Origin: Elymus sibiricus | Taxonomy: Eukaryota; Streptophyta; Magnoliopsida; Poales; Poaceae | Reading direction: 5' to 3' | Assembly: GCA_039707655.1 (NCBI GenBank) | Contig: CM077670.1 | Coordinates: 142,642,001 to 142,706,000, forward strand | DNA length: 64,000 bases | Shown here: positions 32,861 through 44,495 of the stretch, one piece after another | How the letters are laid out: each line of letters opens with the position of its first letter | Numbering within the stretch: position 1 is the first letter of the stretch | Translations under genes and position numbers: made by a program | Notes under the pieces: generated by a model | What the model was told of the DNA's origin: nothing | The model's input: the letters and a program-made list of their open reading frames with translations, nothing else | The model's database searches: none

Positions 32861-34743
32861 ATTGCGTCACCGCCGAGGAGACTCTGGAGGCGGGTCGAGC
32901 AAGTACCGCAAGCGACTCCGGCGGGCCTAGACTTCATTAGCAGCCTCCCCGATGATATGTTAATCGTCATCATCTCCCTCCTCCCAATCAAATATGGCGA
33001 GTGGACAACCATCCTTTACCAGCGGTGGCGCCCCCTATGGCACACTCCACCCCTCTCGACCTCATCGACGTCCACAAGCTCTGCCATGGCTATCACAAAA
33101 GCTTGGACGCATTGTCCCAGATCCTTGGCAGGCCCCTTGGCCCAATCAGAGGCCTTATCACGGGCATGTTCCGTTCCAACGGCAAGGACTGAGCCAAGCT
33201 TGACGAGTGGTTCCGATCGCCCGCCCTAGATCACCTCGAGGAGCTCAGTTTTAATGATGGACATATGTGCTTGCTGCCACCGTCCGCGCTCTGCCTTGGG
33301 CCCACGCTGCAGCTCGCCAGTTTCATGAACTGCCATTTGCCACTGATTAATGACGCGCCCGCTCTTTTTCTCCCTCGACTGAAGCACCTCGAACTCGTCG
33401 CCGTCTGCATCCCCAAGGATGACATGGAGCGCCTGCTTCGCGGCTGTACTGCACTCAAGTACCTTCGTCTTCAGGCGATCAATGGGTTGAGTAGCTTCCA
33501 CATCACCTCCTTGACTCTCCAGACAATTTATGTGTGTTGCTGGTGCTGCAACAAGAGATCACATAAGGTGTATCACAGTATGGTCACTGAGGACACACCT
33601 TTACTTGAGAAATTACTTGTAGTTGACCAACAAGGTCCAACAAGAATCAGTGTCATTTCTGCACCGAAATTGACAGTGGTGGGCTACTCGTCTGCTAAAT
33701 TCTCCGAACTTGTTTTGGATCCACACCCGTTCAGGTACAACAGTCGCCTTCTTCTTCTCCTTCTTGAAATTGACATTTTTTCTAATTTTGAAAATGTATG
33801 TTCATCTGTCATCCAGAAAATGAACCCGACAAGCTTGACCCCGTATCTGCGCACAGTGAAGGTCTTCGCACTAGAATCTATCGGCCCCAACCTAGAAGAA
33901 GTTGTCACTTTCCTGAGATGCTTTCCGTGCCTGGAGAAGCTATATATCGAGGTGATGCCCCTTTCCTGTTAAATGTTAACCATAAGGGAGTTCAATTTTT
34001 TGGTACCTTTTCCCAAGTTTACAATGACGAATGTAATACGATTTCTGAAGGAATATTGGAGGATTTCAGTACATAGATGTTTTTCCCTATAGTGGTTGCT
34101 TGATTCATAAGGTTACAATCCATATGCATTTCTCCTTTGGATTCATCTGTACTACTCGTAGGGAAATTTCCATCCACTACAACCTCTTGGAAAGAAGCCT
34201 ACGTTTTTCTAGATTGTAATCAAATGCCCAAGTTAATCATGTAGGATCGAAGATGGCATGTCACTCCATTCGTGTATTTTAGAAATCCTGCAAATCAAAG
34301 AGGCCTGTAGTAGTGTTCAAAACTGCATGTAGGCACTAATACGTTCTCTTCTTTTGCAGATAAGATTAGGCCCGGTAGTGGATAATGTGATACAATATAA
34401 CAATCACATCGAATGCCTTGATTTGCATCTGTCAGAAATTACTTTGAACTCCTACCGAGGGACCTTACCGGAGATTATATTCGCCAGGTTCTTTGTTGTG
34501 AGAGCAAGGATGCTAAAGGTAATGAGGTTTGCCCTACATTCGCTTCGCAAAACCGAATGGTTTGTTGATCAGCGCCGGCGGCTAGTGCAGAATGGAAAAG
34601 GCTCTGCAGAAGCTGAATTTCATTTTGGAAGTTCAGTTGATAGAGTAATCAGAAGTCATTATGTCAAGCCCATACATGACTTGTCACTGGCTGATCCCTT
34701 TGCAGACATGTTGAGGATTCGAAACGGGTGTTACAAGTTGTAA
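32861..34743 (+). pseudogene. F-box / LRR / FBD gene, broken at its 5' end
   Basis: The F-box (about 32930-33055) reads LDFISSLPDDMLIVIISLLP; the following leucine-rich part (33194-33951) includes LPRLKHLELVAVC and LRGCTALKYLRL; exon 2 (34360-34743, acceptor TTTTGCAG) is an FBD domain with NHIECLDLHLSEITL and FARFFVVRARMLKVMRF, ending TAA at 34741. The intron 33952-34359 has GT-AG ends and keeps phase. Lesions: ATTGCG where an ATG is expected at 32861, a frameshift near 32925, another near 33050, and TGA at 33190-33192. The LRR-FBD part is clean. F-box proteins recruit substrates to SCF ubiquitin ligases. Confidence 0.8.
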
Positions 34744-35231
34744 TATCAGTTTGAACCTCTCATATGTCCATGTTCAGCTAATCAGCACGGGCGTCTGCAC
34801 CTGCATGGGTTGAATTTCATTTCTAATATCAGTTTGAACCTTGTAATCTTCAAATTTGAGCCTTCTAACTCTGGAATTTGAACCTTGTAATATTTTAGGC
34901 TTTTGTGGTACAATCGTTGAAATGGCATCATATATGGGACTCGTATATTGGTAGTACTATTTTGACCTTAATATGCAATGGATGATTAATATCAGGACCT
35001 CAATGGACTTGATTTTATTTACCATTCTCGAATGTGTTTCCTTTGTCGATCCCATCGCAAACAATCTATATTGCGGACTCGAGAGCGATCTTTGACATTA
35101 TTGTACACAGTTAGTTTCTTCAACTGTGTGCCCAGAATTATCGCACTCGAGTGTCCATCATTTCCCGTTTGTGTAACTTTGACCTCATCACCCATGGGTA
35201 AACTTGGCGCCTCTTTGAGCCCACGCATGGT
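34744..35231. other. 3' flank of the F-box gene, then CACTA-like DNA
   Basis: 34744-34990 is AT-rich with repeated TTTGAACCT and no ORF. 35030-35160 has ATCGCAAACAA, ACACAGTTAG, CAACTGTGTGCCCAGA and ATCGCACTCG blocks of the kind seen in the CACTA-like end at 49560-50097. It ends at the 3' LTR of the Tat element. Confidence 0.4.
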
Positions 35232-36160
35232 TGTCATGGGAAAACGACGATCTATGTGATCAAGAGGATCCCTTTGCGGTTCGGAAGTGGGCTCAAAATA
35301 CTACAAAGAGCAGGGCTAGTAGATATGAGCACAAGCAACGATTTATCCAGGTTCGGGCCGCTGTGAGCGTAAAACCCTACTCCTATTCTGGTGGTTTGAT
35401 TGTATGTGAGCTCAAAGGTTACAAAGAGCGCAGCTTGCCGGCAAGGTGTGCGGGAAGTGCAGCTACAGCGTGTAGTTGAGCTAAGAGTCGACCGTTCGAA
35501 GTGTAGCCGTAGGCCTCCTTTTATAGGCCAAGGGGTTACCCCAGTGGCTAATATGGTCATTTACAGAGTATGAATAGTAACTTGCACTGTCACCACATCT
35601 ATCTCCAGACGGGGTAAGACAAGCGCATTAAATGCACCGTTAGGTGCTACGTCGGGGAGGCGAGGCTTTGGGCAAAAGATCTGTACCACCGGTCCTGGCG
35701 CCCTCCTATAATCTTGACATGTCCCAAGGACGGGTGTCGTTAATGTTAATCTTGGCGTGGCATGCTGACACGTGCCTTGGCCAGCTGCGTTGACTGCCTG
35801 CCCGCTCGACACCTATCATGCGTGCTTACATGCCGATGATGAGGTGGAGCGGTAATGGGACAGAATGAGCTTGCCGACGCGGAGCTTGCTGGGCCATTGC
35901 TTGCTGGCAAGGAGCTTGCCGGCAACCAGAGTCCTGGTATCTTCACCTTGCTAGTACGAAGCTTGCCAGCAAGGGCAATCTTGATCTTCAGTACGAGAAT
36001 AGTACTTCTCGATGACCTGCCTTGAGGTCTTCTTTACGGTCTTGTTTAATCTAAGTCTTGAGTCATAGTTATCCTCCGTCAAGCCCTTGCCATCAGGAAG
36101 GCTACAACTACCTGTGCACAAGTCAGGGTATGAGGGCACCCATGCTTTAGTACACCGATA
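35232..36160 (-). repeat. 3' LTR of the Tat element
   Basis: 929 bp. Terminal bases have mutated (inner start TATCGG, outer end CATGACA). It retains about 47 bp near 35705-35755 that is missing in the 5' LTR. Confidence 0.88.
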
Positions 36161-36349
36161 GGTGCCCCTGGGCATGGGCCACACATGCACGCGTGGCAGA
36201 GGATAACTGTCGTAATCTTCTCTGTTACCACGCCCCCCATGATGCGCATTAAATGCGGGCGTGGGAGAGGTGGAATGGAACGGGCTCGGGGAGGTAGTGC
36301 GCCTAAAAAAGCGCAGCCACGTAGGACGGCAAAGAGCCAGCCCCCGCGC

Positions 36350-36390
36350 CTTCCCCATAAAAAGGAATCCGCGAAGGGCGTTGCTCATTT
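36350..36390 (+). promoter_or_regulatory. Putative promoter of the antisense gene
   Basis: CCCCATAAAAAGG (about 36354) is TATA-like, with TTGCTCATTT 24 bases later followed by a CT-rich leader to the ATG at 36509. The arrangement mirrors that of the antisense B3 gene at 12871. Confidence 0.4.
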
Positions 36391-36508
36391 ACCCCCTTCT
36401 CCCAATCTCGCCATCGCCGCCATCTTCGTCTTCTTCCTTGTGCCAGAGCAGAAACATGCCCTCCGCTTCCGCCACCGCGCAGCGCAGCTCTCCCCCACAA
36501 ATCTCACC

Positions 36509-39500
36509 ATGGCGTCGAAGAGAGCCGGAAAGGCCCCGAGTTCGGCGGCGGATGAGAAGAAAGCTGCCCAGGCTGCACAGCGGCAGACTCACGCCATTTT
36601 CCTGCCGGTGCTTACGGAAGGTGACCTAACGAAGGATTACGCGCACGTGTACTCGGGCAAGACGCAAGATCATGAGGCCACAGCAGTGCTCCCAGGATCC
36701 CTCCCTCCTGCTGATGATCGATTTCACTTCTTCGCTGGGTACTTCTACTGCGGTTGGTTCCCACCTTTCTCTGATTTCTTTGTTGAGGTGATGAACACTT
36801 TTGGATTCAGACTGCTGGATTTCACCCCCAATGCGGTCACCTGTCTGGCAACCTTCGTGCATCTGTGCGAGAACTTTGTGGGAATAGCCCCAAATGTTGC
36901 TCTGTTCTGGCATTTCTTCATCCCCCGGGTCGAGGAGGGCGCCCTTTCTGGTAGTGTCGCCTGGGTCCCAAGGGGAAACTCGAAGAGGCACTACTTGGAC
37001 GGTAAGCTGCACACCAAATGGGACGAGTGGCGGGCTGACTGGTGCTGGATCAAGCAGCAGAATTTTCCAGCCCTTTGCCATCTTAGGACCGAGAGGATTG
37101 AGAAGCCCGACAGCTGGAACAATGTCTACCCCAGCGACGCCAAGCTGGGAGTGGAGCTACGCTGAATCCTCACTCTCAAGGGAGCCAGCCTGACGATTGA
37201 GATGGTGGGGGCAGACTTCGCTCGCCGCCGGATCACCCTGCTGCAGCACAGAGGAGGCCGGCAAGCATGGGACTACTAGGGCCCCGCCGACCCAATGTGT
37301 CTGCATCCAGGCTCAGACAACAACTTGACGGCAATGGGGCACTACCGGCTCATTTGCCAGCTCTTCAATAGGGGTTGCATCTTCGATCTGCCGGCGGAGG
37401 TAATCCCCTTATGCAACAATACCGCCAAGGCTTCCATCTTGGCGATGATGCTGGACTATGATGTCAGGGCGGTTCTGAGAACATGGGAGGAACCCAGCAA
37501 GGAAAATGTGGACAGCTGGTTTGCCGGCCTGGTGGAGGCGGCCATTAGAGCTGAGGATGACATGATGCATCAAACCAAGGATGATCGGGAAGAGTTCCTA
37601 GCCTTGAGAGCTAAGGAACTCAAAAGAGTGAAGGCAACTCATTCCCGGGCGGCCAAGGGTGCCGGCAACAGAGGAGGCACCGGAAGCCAGGCTGAAGAGC
37701 AAGCCACAGTTCCGGGAACCAGCGAAGGCCGCCCCCAAGAGCATGCCGATGAGGAAGAGCAGGCTATGGAGTCTGAGGAGGGGGAAGAAGAGGAGGAGCA
37801 GCCCGAGGGGTCTTCGGGCGAAGGGGGGGAGGAAGAGGAAGAAGAGCCACCTCGCGCTCCTCCCGCCAAGGTGAAGATGGCCGTCGCCATGAAGCCTGCT
37901 CGAAAGAAGGCAGCGCATACCGAGCCGGCAAGCCAAGAGCTCGCTGCCGTCAAGGTATCAGCCGCGGCTTCCCGGGCATAGCCTTCCCGCGCTATTGCCC
38001 CTAGCCGAGCCATCCCGCCAACTGTGGAGGAGGTGGGTGTTTCGCAGCCCCCAGCTCCTCTAAAGCATCCCAGGAGATCATTGCCAGCACCTATGTTTGC
38101 AGGGATGGGGGACACAGTTTTCTATGATATGTCGGTCCTTAGTGACTCTGACGAGGACGAAGAGTAAGCACCTCCATCTCCGTGCATTTTTCTTTTAATC
38201 ATCCAAACTCTGTTGTTGAACTGATCTTTTTACTTGTTCTGATCTTGCAGGGACGAAGTGCCGCTGGCGAAGAAGCCCAGTACCACTGAAGAGGGCGAGA
38301 CGGTAACCGGCACCGATCAAGGCGCGGGTTCATCTAAGGTTGCCGGCTCGAGCCCCCCGTGTGAGGTTCACGCGCAGTTTCCGCTGGCGAGCACTACCGT
38401 CGAGTCTTCCGTGATGGAGGCCGACAAGGGGTTGGAAAGCAGCCAGCCGGAAGGAGAGCGCCAAGGGGCAGACCCTTAATGGCGCCCTCGACTCCCAGGC
38501 CATCGCCAAGATCTTCACCGGCAAGGAGCAGCCCTCCTCCAGAGGAGCCCCAAGAAGGGCTCATCCGTGTGGAGGTCCCTCCGGCAACCAATGTTGCTGG
38601 GGACCAAGCGCCGGCAACCGAAGTTGCCAGAGGAAGAACGACATCCCCTCCATGTGTTCATCAAGGTAACCCTCTTTCCAAACGCACTGGATCCCTTGCC
38701 AATCCTTCTTTTTTGTTTCCTTGAACTCAATCCGAGTCATGAATTTCTCCTTTCTCCACTTCTTCTCCATCTTGCAGAACCAACCCCTCCGAAAGAGAGG
38801 GAAGTAGTTGTGGAGGGAATCGCGAAGAGCGCCGCTGATGAGGCCGCCAGGATTTCCTCCACAGAAGCCACCGCGTCCGCCGCTGGGGAGGCCAGGAAAA
38901 CCCCCGGAGAGCCTGTCGTGCCCTCTGGCGGTGCATCTGGGCTCGTCATAACAGATGTTGAGATGGGCGAGGCTGGCGGTGATAGGCCAAGCGTCGTTGT
39001 CCATCCTAGTGCGGCTGATGCACAGGCTCTGACGGGGCCTTTGGGGCCAACCGATCGGTAGCAGGGATCCGAAGCCCCTAGCACATCTGGTGCTGGGGAG
39101 CCTACTTTTGACGAAGCCATCGCAGAGATCTTGGTGCCCTTCTCCAGCAGCATCACAGTACCAGACGACTCCGATGGTGGTGCCGCAGACCTTGCATTCT
39201 TGACGGCGATGGCCAACGGCTTCAAGGATGTGCAAGACCGCTACAGCAGGCGCTGGGATAGACTGCACGCACAACAGCGAGCCGTGGAGCTGGTTGAATG
39301 GAAGCTGAAGGAGAAGGAGGAAGAGATCCGCCAGTGGTATAATAGCAAATTCCATATCCTCCAGAGGCAGGAAGAGAAGCTTGACGCTGCCAAGGAAGAG
39401 GCAGCAACCCTGGATGGCAAGTTCACGGAGCATGAAGCGCAGCTCACCGTCAAGGAAAAAGACCTTGCCGCCTGAGAGGAAGCACTTGCCGCCAAACTAC

Positions 39501-40240
39501 ACGGCAAGGATGAGGAGATCCAGACTCTGCTTGTGCAGCGGACCCAAGAGCTAGAGGAGGGCCAGAAACAGGCCATCGATACTCAAGCTCAGGCTCACGC
39601 CGCCAAGCTCCTGGAAGCCGTCAAGGCCGCAGAGGTCGTTGACACCGCCAGGGTAGACTTGTAGTCCAGGCTGCCGAAGCTTCAGGAGGACCTTGCCGCC
39701 AAAACCCAAGATCTCTCGACTGCCAACAACTCCATTGCTGACCTCAAGTCAAGGCTCGCGACCCTGGAGAAGGATCTGGAGGTTGTCCGGGAAAAGGAGA
39801 GGGAGCTGCTGGTAAACTGGGAGAAGGAGAAAATTGCACATGCCGATGCTGCAAATTCCTTCGACGGGCACAAGAAAGCCCTGAATCTCTGGACTGGTCG
39901 CCTTGTCGATGTTGCCGAGTGCCTTACTGCTCAGGTGACCATCATGGACAAGGAGAACCATAGCTTCACCATCGGTGAGCATGACTCTACCAATGCCAGC
40001 CTCACCATCTTCTTCGAAGGACTCCTCGAGATACTGAAGAAGCATCATGAAAAGAGGTCCGCCAACTTTGCCAGCGAATCTCGCAAAGTCTGTAGCGACG
40101 TCGTCTCCAAGATGCTCGTCAAGATTATCTGCCGGAACCCTGGGATTGATGTCTCCAAGGCCTTCAAAAGCTTGCCGTCGGGGACGGATACCACAGATGC
40201 CGAAGAAGCCGTCGCTCCCCTCATCAGCAAGATTCATTAG
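36509..40240 (+). pseudogene. Antisense gene of the Tat element: plant gypsy-type domain (PF04195-like) plus coiled coil, two introns
   Basis: Read opposite to pol. Exon 1 36509-38163 starts in a good context (CACCATGGCG); residues ~65-125 carry FHFFAGYFYCGWFPPFSDFF and PNAVTCLATFVHLCENFVG, matching the domain called Putative gypsy type transposon. The later part is acidic (Glu runs at about 37770-37850). Intron 1 38164-38250 (GTAAGC...TTGCAG) and intron 2 38666-38777 (GTAACC...TTGCAG) have consensus ends and join in phase. Exon 2 is 38251-38665; exon 3, 38778-40240, is a long coiled coil (Glu/Lys/Ala heptads from 39230 to 39900) with a C-terminal helical tail ending TAG 40238. Lesions: TGA 37163, TAG 37277, TAG 37979, TAA/frameshift 38477, TAG 39059, TGA 39474, TAG 39662. 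Function unknown; tail-to-tail with pol. Confidence 0.7.
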
Positions 40241-41068
40241 GTCCTGAGGACTGAGGGTGACCGCAAGGATTAGCCCCCTTCGTTGTTTCTTGTTACAAGT
40301 GTAGTTCATGTACAAGACAGATTTATCTTAAATTAGAACTGCACTTGGCCTTGATGTACTATAACTTGTGTTTTACATGGATGTATGCATGCTATCTCTC
40401 TTGTCTTATTCTGTCTTTGCATGGTTCTTGCACCCTACGCTTGCCAAAAACTTGCCAGTGCATGCACTCTTGCCGTGAGCGCTTGAGAAACAGGTCCTTA
40501 GCAGCTTGCTGGAAGTGCCACTGCCGGCAAGGATACACTTGACGATCACAATGTAACCACTTAAGTTGTTGAGCGGACTCGAAACAAAGTAAGGGCGTAG
40601 CTGATCACGACAAGGTTCCTTAGCGTGTAGGTTTCTCATACAAAGACTAAAATCGTTCAAGGAGAAATTGCAACTAGAACAAAGAATTTACTTTAAAGTT
40701 TTGCAACTTAGCTTTTTCTTTGCTGTGGTTCTTGCCATAGGACGATATCTTAAACGTCTTTTGGTATCCATACCATCACTCCCCATGGGAAACTTGCACG
40801 CGAGGAACCCTTTTGTCCTTTGAGAAAAAGAAAGAAGAGAAAAGAGGAGGCTGGAACCTTGACGGTTCGTTAATCATCCTATGCAAGGGAAAAATGTAAC
40901 ACAAGGCTGCCTGTAACACATAAACAAATATGTACTTTGACAAAGAATTGTGAAACACTTATCTTTATTTATGTGCACGGGATCTGTGCCCAGCTCTGTA
41001 CAAAGGTTTACATGCCTTTTCGGCAAACTTGTACAAGAGAGGTTGCCGGGAAGCCCGACAACCGTGCC
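40241..41068. other. Spacer between convergent antisense gene and pol
   Basis: No coding region. T-rich after 40240 (possible 3' UTR of the antisense gene) and purine-rich on the minus strand near 40800-40860. Contains CTTGCCGGCAAG-type blocks that recur through this family's LTRs. Confidence 0.5.
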
Positions 41069-42240
41069 TTACGGGTAAAACTTGTGAAGATGCTCAATAT
41101 TCCATGAGTTGAGCACCGCAGTGCCATCTTCGGTCTCTAGGCGGACTGCACCTGGCCTAGTGACTCATACCACCCGGTAAGGGCCCTCCCACTTCGGCGT
41201 CAACTTGTTTTGACCCTTTGTGGACTGAATCCGATGAAGAACAAGGTCGCCTTCCTCAAGGTTCCTGGCGTTCACTTTGCGGCTATGATAGCGGCGCAAA
41301 GCTTGCTGGTACCGTGGAGCACAGACAGCAGCCCGGAAATGACCTTCCTCAAGGAGCGTGTTATCATCTTGCCGCAGCTCATCTTGATCCTCCTCATCGA
41401 AGGCCAAGACTCGAGGTGACCCGTATTTGAGTTCTGTGGGGAGCACTGCTTCTGCACCATAAACAAGGGAGAAGGGTGTTTAGCCAGTGGCTCGACTTGG
41501 CGTCATTCTGACCGACCAAAGAACCGCCGACAACTCTTCAACCTAGCGCCTTCCACCCTTGTGCAGCCTGTCGAAAGTTCTGGTCTTGAGACCACGCAGC
41601 ACTTCTACATTTGCCCTCTCTACTTGTCCATTGCTCCTTGGGTGAGCAACAGACAAGTAGAAAATCTTATTTCCAAGTTCTTGGCAATATGTTGTGAAGG
41701 CGCGGCTCATGAATTGGGTGCCGTTGTCGGTGATGATCCTGTTGGGGACACCAAAATGGGCAACCAATCCTTTGAGGAACTTGATGGCTGACTGTGCTGT
41801 CACCTTCCTCACTGGCTCCACCTCAGGCCACTTTGTAAACTTGTCGATTGCAACGTACAAGAATTCAAAGCCCCCGGTAGCATGGGGGAAGGGGCCGATG
41901 ATGTCGAGCCCCCAGACAGAGAAGGGAAAGGAGAGAGGGATGGTTTGGAGGGCTTGAGCCGGCTGGTGAATGTCCTTGGAGTGGAACTGGCAAGCTTCGT
42001 ATCTAATGACCACCGCCAAGGCGTCTTGAAGGGCTGTCGGCTAGTAGAATCCTTGAAGGAACGCCCTGTCGACAAGCGCGCGCGACCCAATATGAGAGCC
42101 ACACATCCCTTCATGCATCTCTTCCAACAGCCTCTGTCCATCTTACCGGCAGATACACTTCAATTTCACCCCATTTGGTCTCTTTCTGTACTGAATGTTG
42201 TCAACAAACTTGTACATCCTTGATTGACGGGCTACTCTTT
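41069..42240 (-). pseudogene. Tat integrase (interrupted)
   Basis: Segment 41543-42019 has the catalytic core: Asp in WGLDIIGPFP, Asp in TDNGTQF, Glu in GQVERANVE, so D-D-E is intact. Segment 41165-41446 is the C-terminal region with LTPKWEGPYRVV, a stop at about 41162-41164, and a further in-frame tail to TAA at 41069. The zinc-binding N-terminal part lies at about 42020-42240 without an open frame. It would integrate the cDNA. Confidence 0.85.
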
Positions 42241-42301
42241 CTGCGTCCTCTTGTTCATCGGGAAGATCTCCTGTCTGAAGGAACTAGACAATTGGTTGTG
42301 C

Positions 42302-43299
42302 CTATGCCAGAGCTTGTGGCTCGACGACAAGGACTAAAGGCATTTCTTCCTCTGCCGGAGCGCTTGCTTTGACGGCAAGGATCTGGCTTGCCGGAAACTG
42401 CGACTCACCGGCCAAGGGTATCTTGTCGGCGGTATTCACCTTCTTGGCGGCTGCCGGCAGCTCTGCCGGAAAGTAACCACCAACATCTTGTTTCCTCTTC
42501 TTTGCCAATCTTGACGGTGTAACGGATGGCTGAGTCAGATGGAGCTCAAAAGTTCCTGGTTCCACAGGCATCTTTGAGTGGCAAGCTTTGACAGGTCGTC
42601 GACAATCCAATTATGGGCACGTGGAATGTGCTCTGCTTGCAGACCATCAAAGTGCTCTTCCGACTTCTTCACCTCATCAATGTACGCCTCCATCAAAGGG
42701 CTCTGGTAATCCTTGTTGACTTGCCTCACCACTAGCTGTGCGTCGCCTTTTATAATCAGCTTCTGAATACCAAGGTCGATTGCAATGTGCAGACCGGCAA
42801 GCAATCCTTCGTACTCAGCAGTGTTGTTGGTGGACTGCTCTCGGGGAAAGTGCATTTGAAGCACGTACTTGAGGTGCTCTCCGGTGGGTGCTATAAGCAG
42901 CACACCGGCACCGGCGCCTTTCAGGGTGAAAGCACCATCAAAGTACATGATCCAATCGTCAACAGTTTCCTTGACGGGGAGAGAGGTCTCTAGAACTTCT
43001 TCGTCTGGCATTGGGGTCCATTCTGCAATCGTTGAGGTACTCTCAAACTTCAAATCAAAGCTTGAGAACTCCAATGCCCACTCCACAATCCAGCCGGTTC
43101 CTTCTGGATTTCTCAAGATGCGTTGCAACGGAAAGCGAGTGACGACGGTGACTGGGTGTGCTTGAAAATAATGGCGCAGCTTCCTTGAACCCATGAGAAG
43201 GCCAAAGAGCAGCTTCTGCACACGAGAGTACCTTGACCTAGCCCCTTGCAGGAGGGAGCTGACAAAGTAGACTGGGGGCTGCACCATCTTGTTCTTCAC
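42302..43299 (-). pseudogene. RT connection and additional archaeal-type RNase H of the Tat element
   Basis: The 42535-43299 frame begins in the end of the first RNase H (ARSRYSRVQKLLFGLLM; RKLRHYFQAHPV; WALEFSSFDLKF), then has a second RNase H domain: WIMYFDGAF (first Asp), NNTAEYEGLLAGL (Glu), IIKGDAQLVVRQV (Asp), NWIVDDLSKLA (last Asp). All four catalytic positions are filled. A second RNase H of this type is a marker of the Tat lineage. The frame continues in a broken form to about 42302 (an Ala/Pro-rich linker). Confidence 0.85.
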
Positions 43300-43400
43300 A
43301 ACTTGCTGATCTGGCTGGCTAGCTTGTACAATCTCTGGCTTGTCGGCACTTGACCTTGCTGGAGAAGATCCTGGCTCATCGGGTCATGGCTCTGTGACTG

Positions 43401-44468
43401 CTACCTCCTCCTCATCGGCCTCTCTTTCAGCCACAAGTGCAGCACTAACCACTTGATTCGTTCCGCTAAGTATAGCAGCAGCATCTCTTGCGGCCTAGGC
43501 GCAACTAGGACTGGCGGAGAGGACAAGTACTCCTTCAAATCATGGAGCGCGGCCTCCGCTTCCGGAGTCCAGTTTACTGGACCTGCCTTTTTCAATATCT
43601 TGAAGAATGGCAAGGCGCGCTCTGTCGATTTGGAGATGAACCTGCTAAGGGCGGCAATGCAGCCGGCAAGATGCCTGACATCCTTGACGCGTCTCGCTGC
43701 TTCCATCTGCTCAATTACTTTGATCTTGTCGGGGTTGGCTTCAATCCCTTTCTGAGACACAAAGAACCAAAGAAGCTTGCCGGACGGAACGCCGAACACA
43801 CACTTCTCGGGGTTGAGCTTCAAGTTGAGCTTGCGCAAGTTCGCAAACATTTCTTCCAAATCCTGGATCAGGGTTGACTTGTGTTTGGTCTTGACCACAA
43901 TATGATCCATGTAGGCTTCCACATTTCTGTGTAGCTGTGGCTCAAAACCGATCTGAACTGCTCTAGCAAAGGTTGCCCCGTTACTCTTTAATCCAAAAGG
44001 CATACGCAAAAAGCAGTATGTGCCACATGGAGTGATGAATGTGGTTTTCTCCTCATCTTCCTTGGCCATAAAGATCTCAAGATAACCAGAAAAGGCGTCA
44101 AGGAAAGAGAGTAAATCACAGCAGGCAGTGGAGTCTACAATCTGGTCGATGCGCGGCAAAGGGAAAGGGTCCTCTGGACAGGCTTTATTTATATCAGTGA
44201 AGTCTATACAAAGCCTCCACTTCCAGTTCGCCTTGCCCACTATGACTGGATTGGCTAACCACATAGGGTGTAGCACTCCTCTGACTAGACCTGCTGCTTC
44301 CAACTTCTTGATCTCTTTGGCAATGAACTCTTGCCGCTCCAAGGCTTGCTTCCTGACCTTCTGCTTGACGGGTCTTGCATGAAGGAAAACAGCAAGGTGG
44401 TGCTCAATTACCTCCCTAGGAACACCGGGGATGTCAGATGCTTGCCAAGCAAACACATCGACATTCAC
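43401..44468 (-). pseudogene. Tat reverse transcriptase with altered catalytic box
   Basis: Open for 355 codons. Motifs in order: KWRLCIDFTDINKACP, PFPLPRIDQIVDS, LLSFLDAFSGY, FLRMPFGLKSNGATF, then AYMDHIVVKT where gypsy RTs have YVDD, so the second catalytic Asp is His (about 43904-43909 codons GAT CAT). Thumb and connection follow (HLAGCIAALSRFISKS; PFFKILKKAG). It loses frame before RNase H near 43400. The altered box would abolish polymerisation even if frames were intact. Confidence 0.88.
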
Positions 44469-44495
44469 CCGTAGGAAGGCAACGAGCTCGCTTTC

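Noticed and set aside
35019..35237. Short ORFs left of the Tat 3' LTR
   Set aside because: They lie in CACTA-like subterminal DNA without domain or conserved start.
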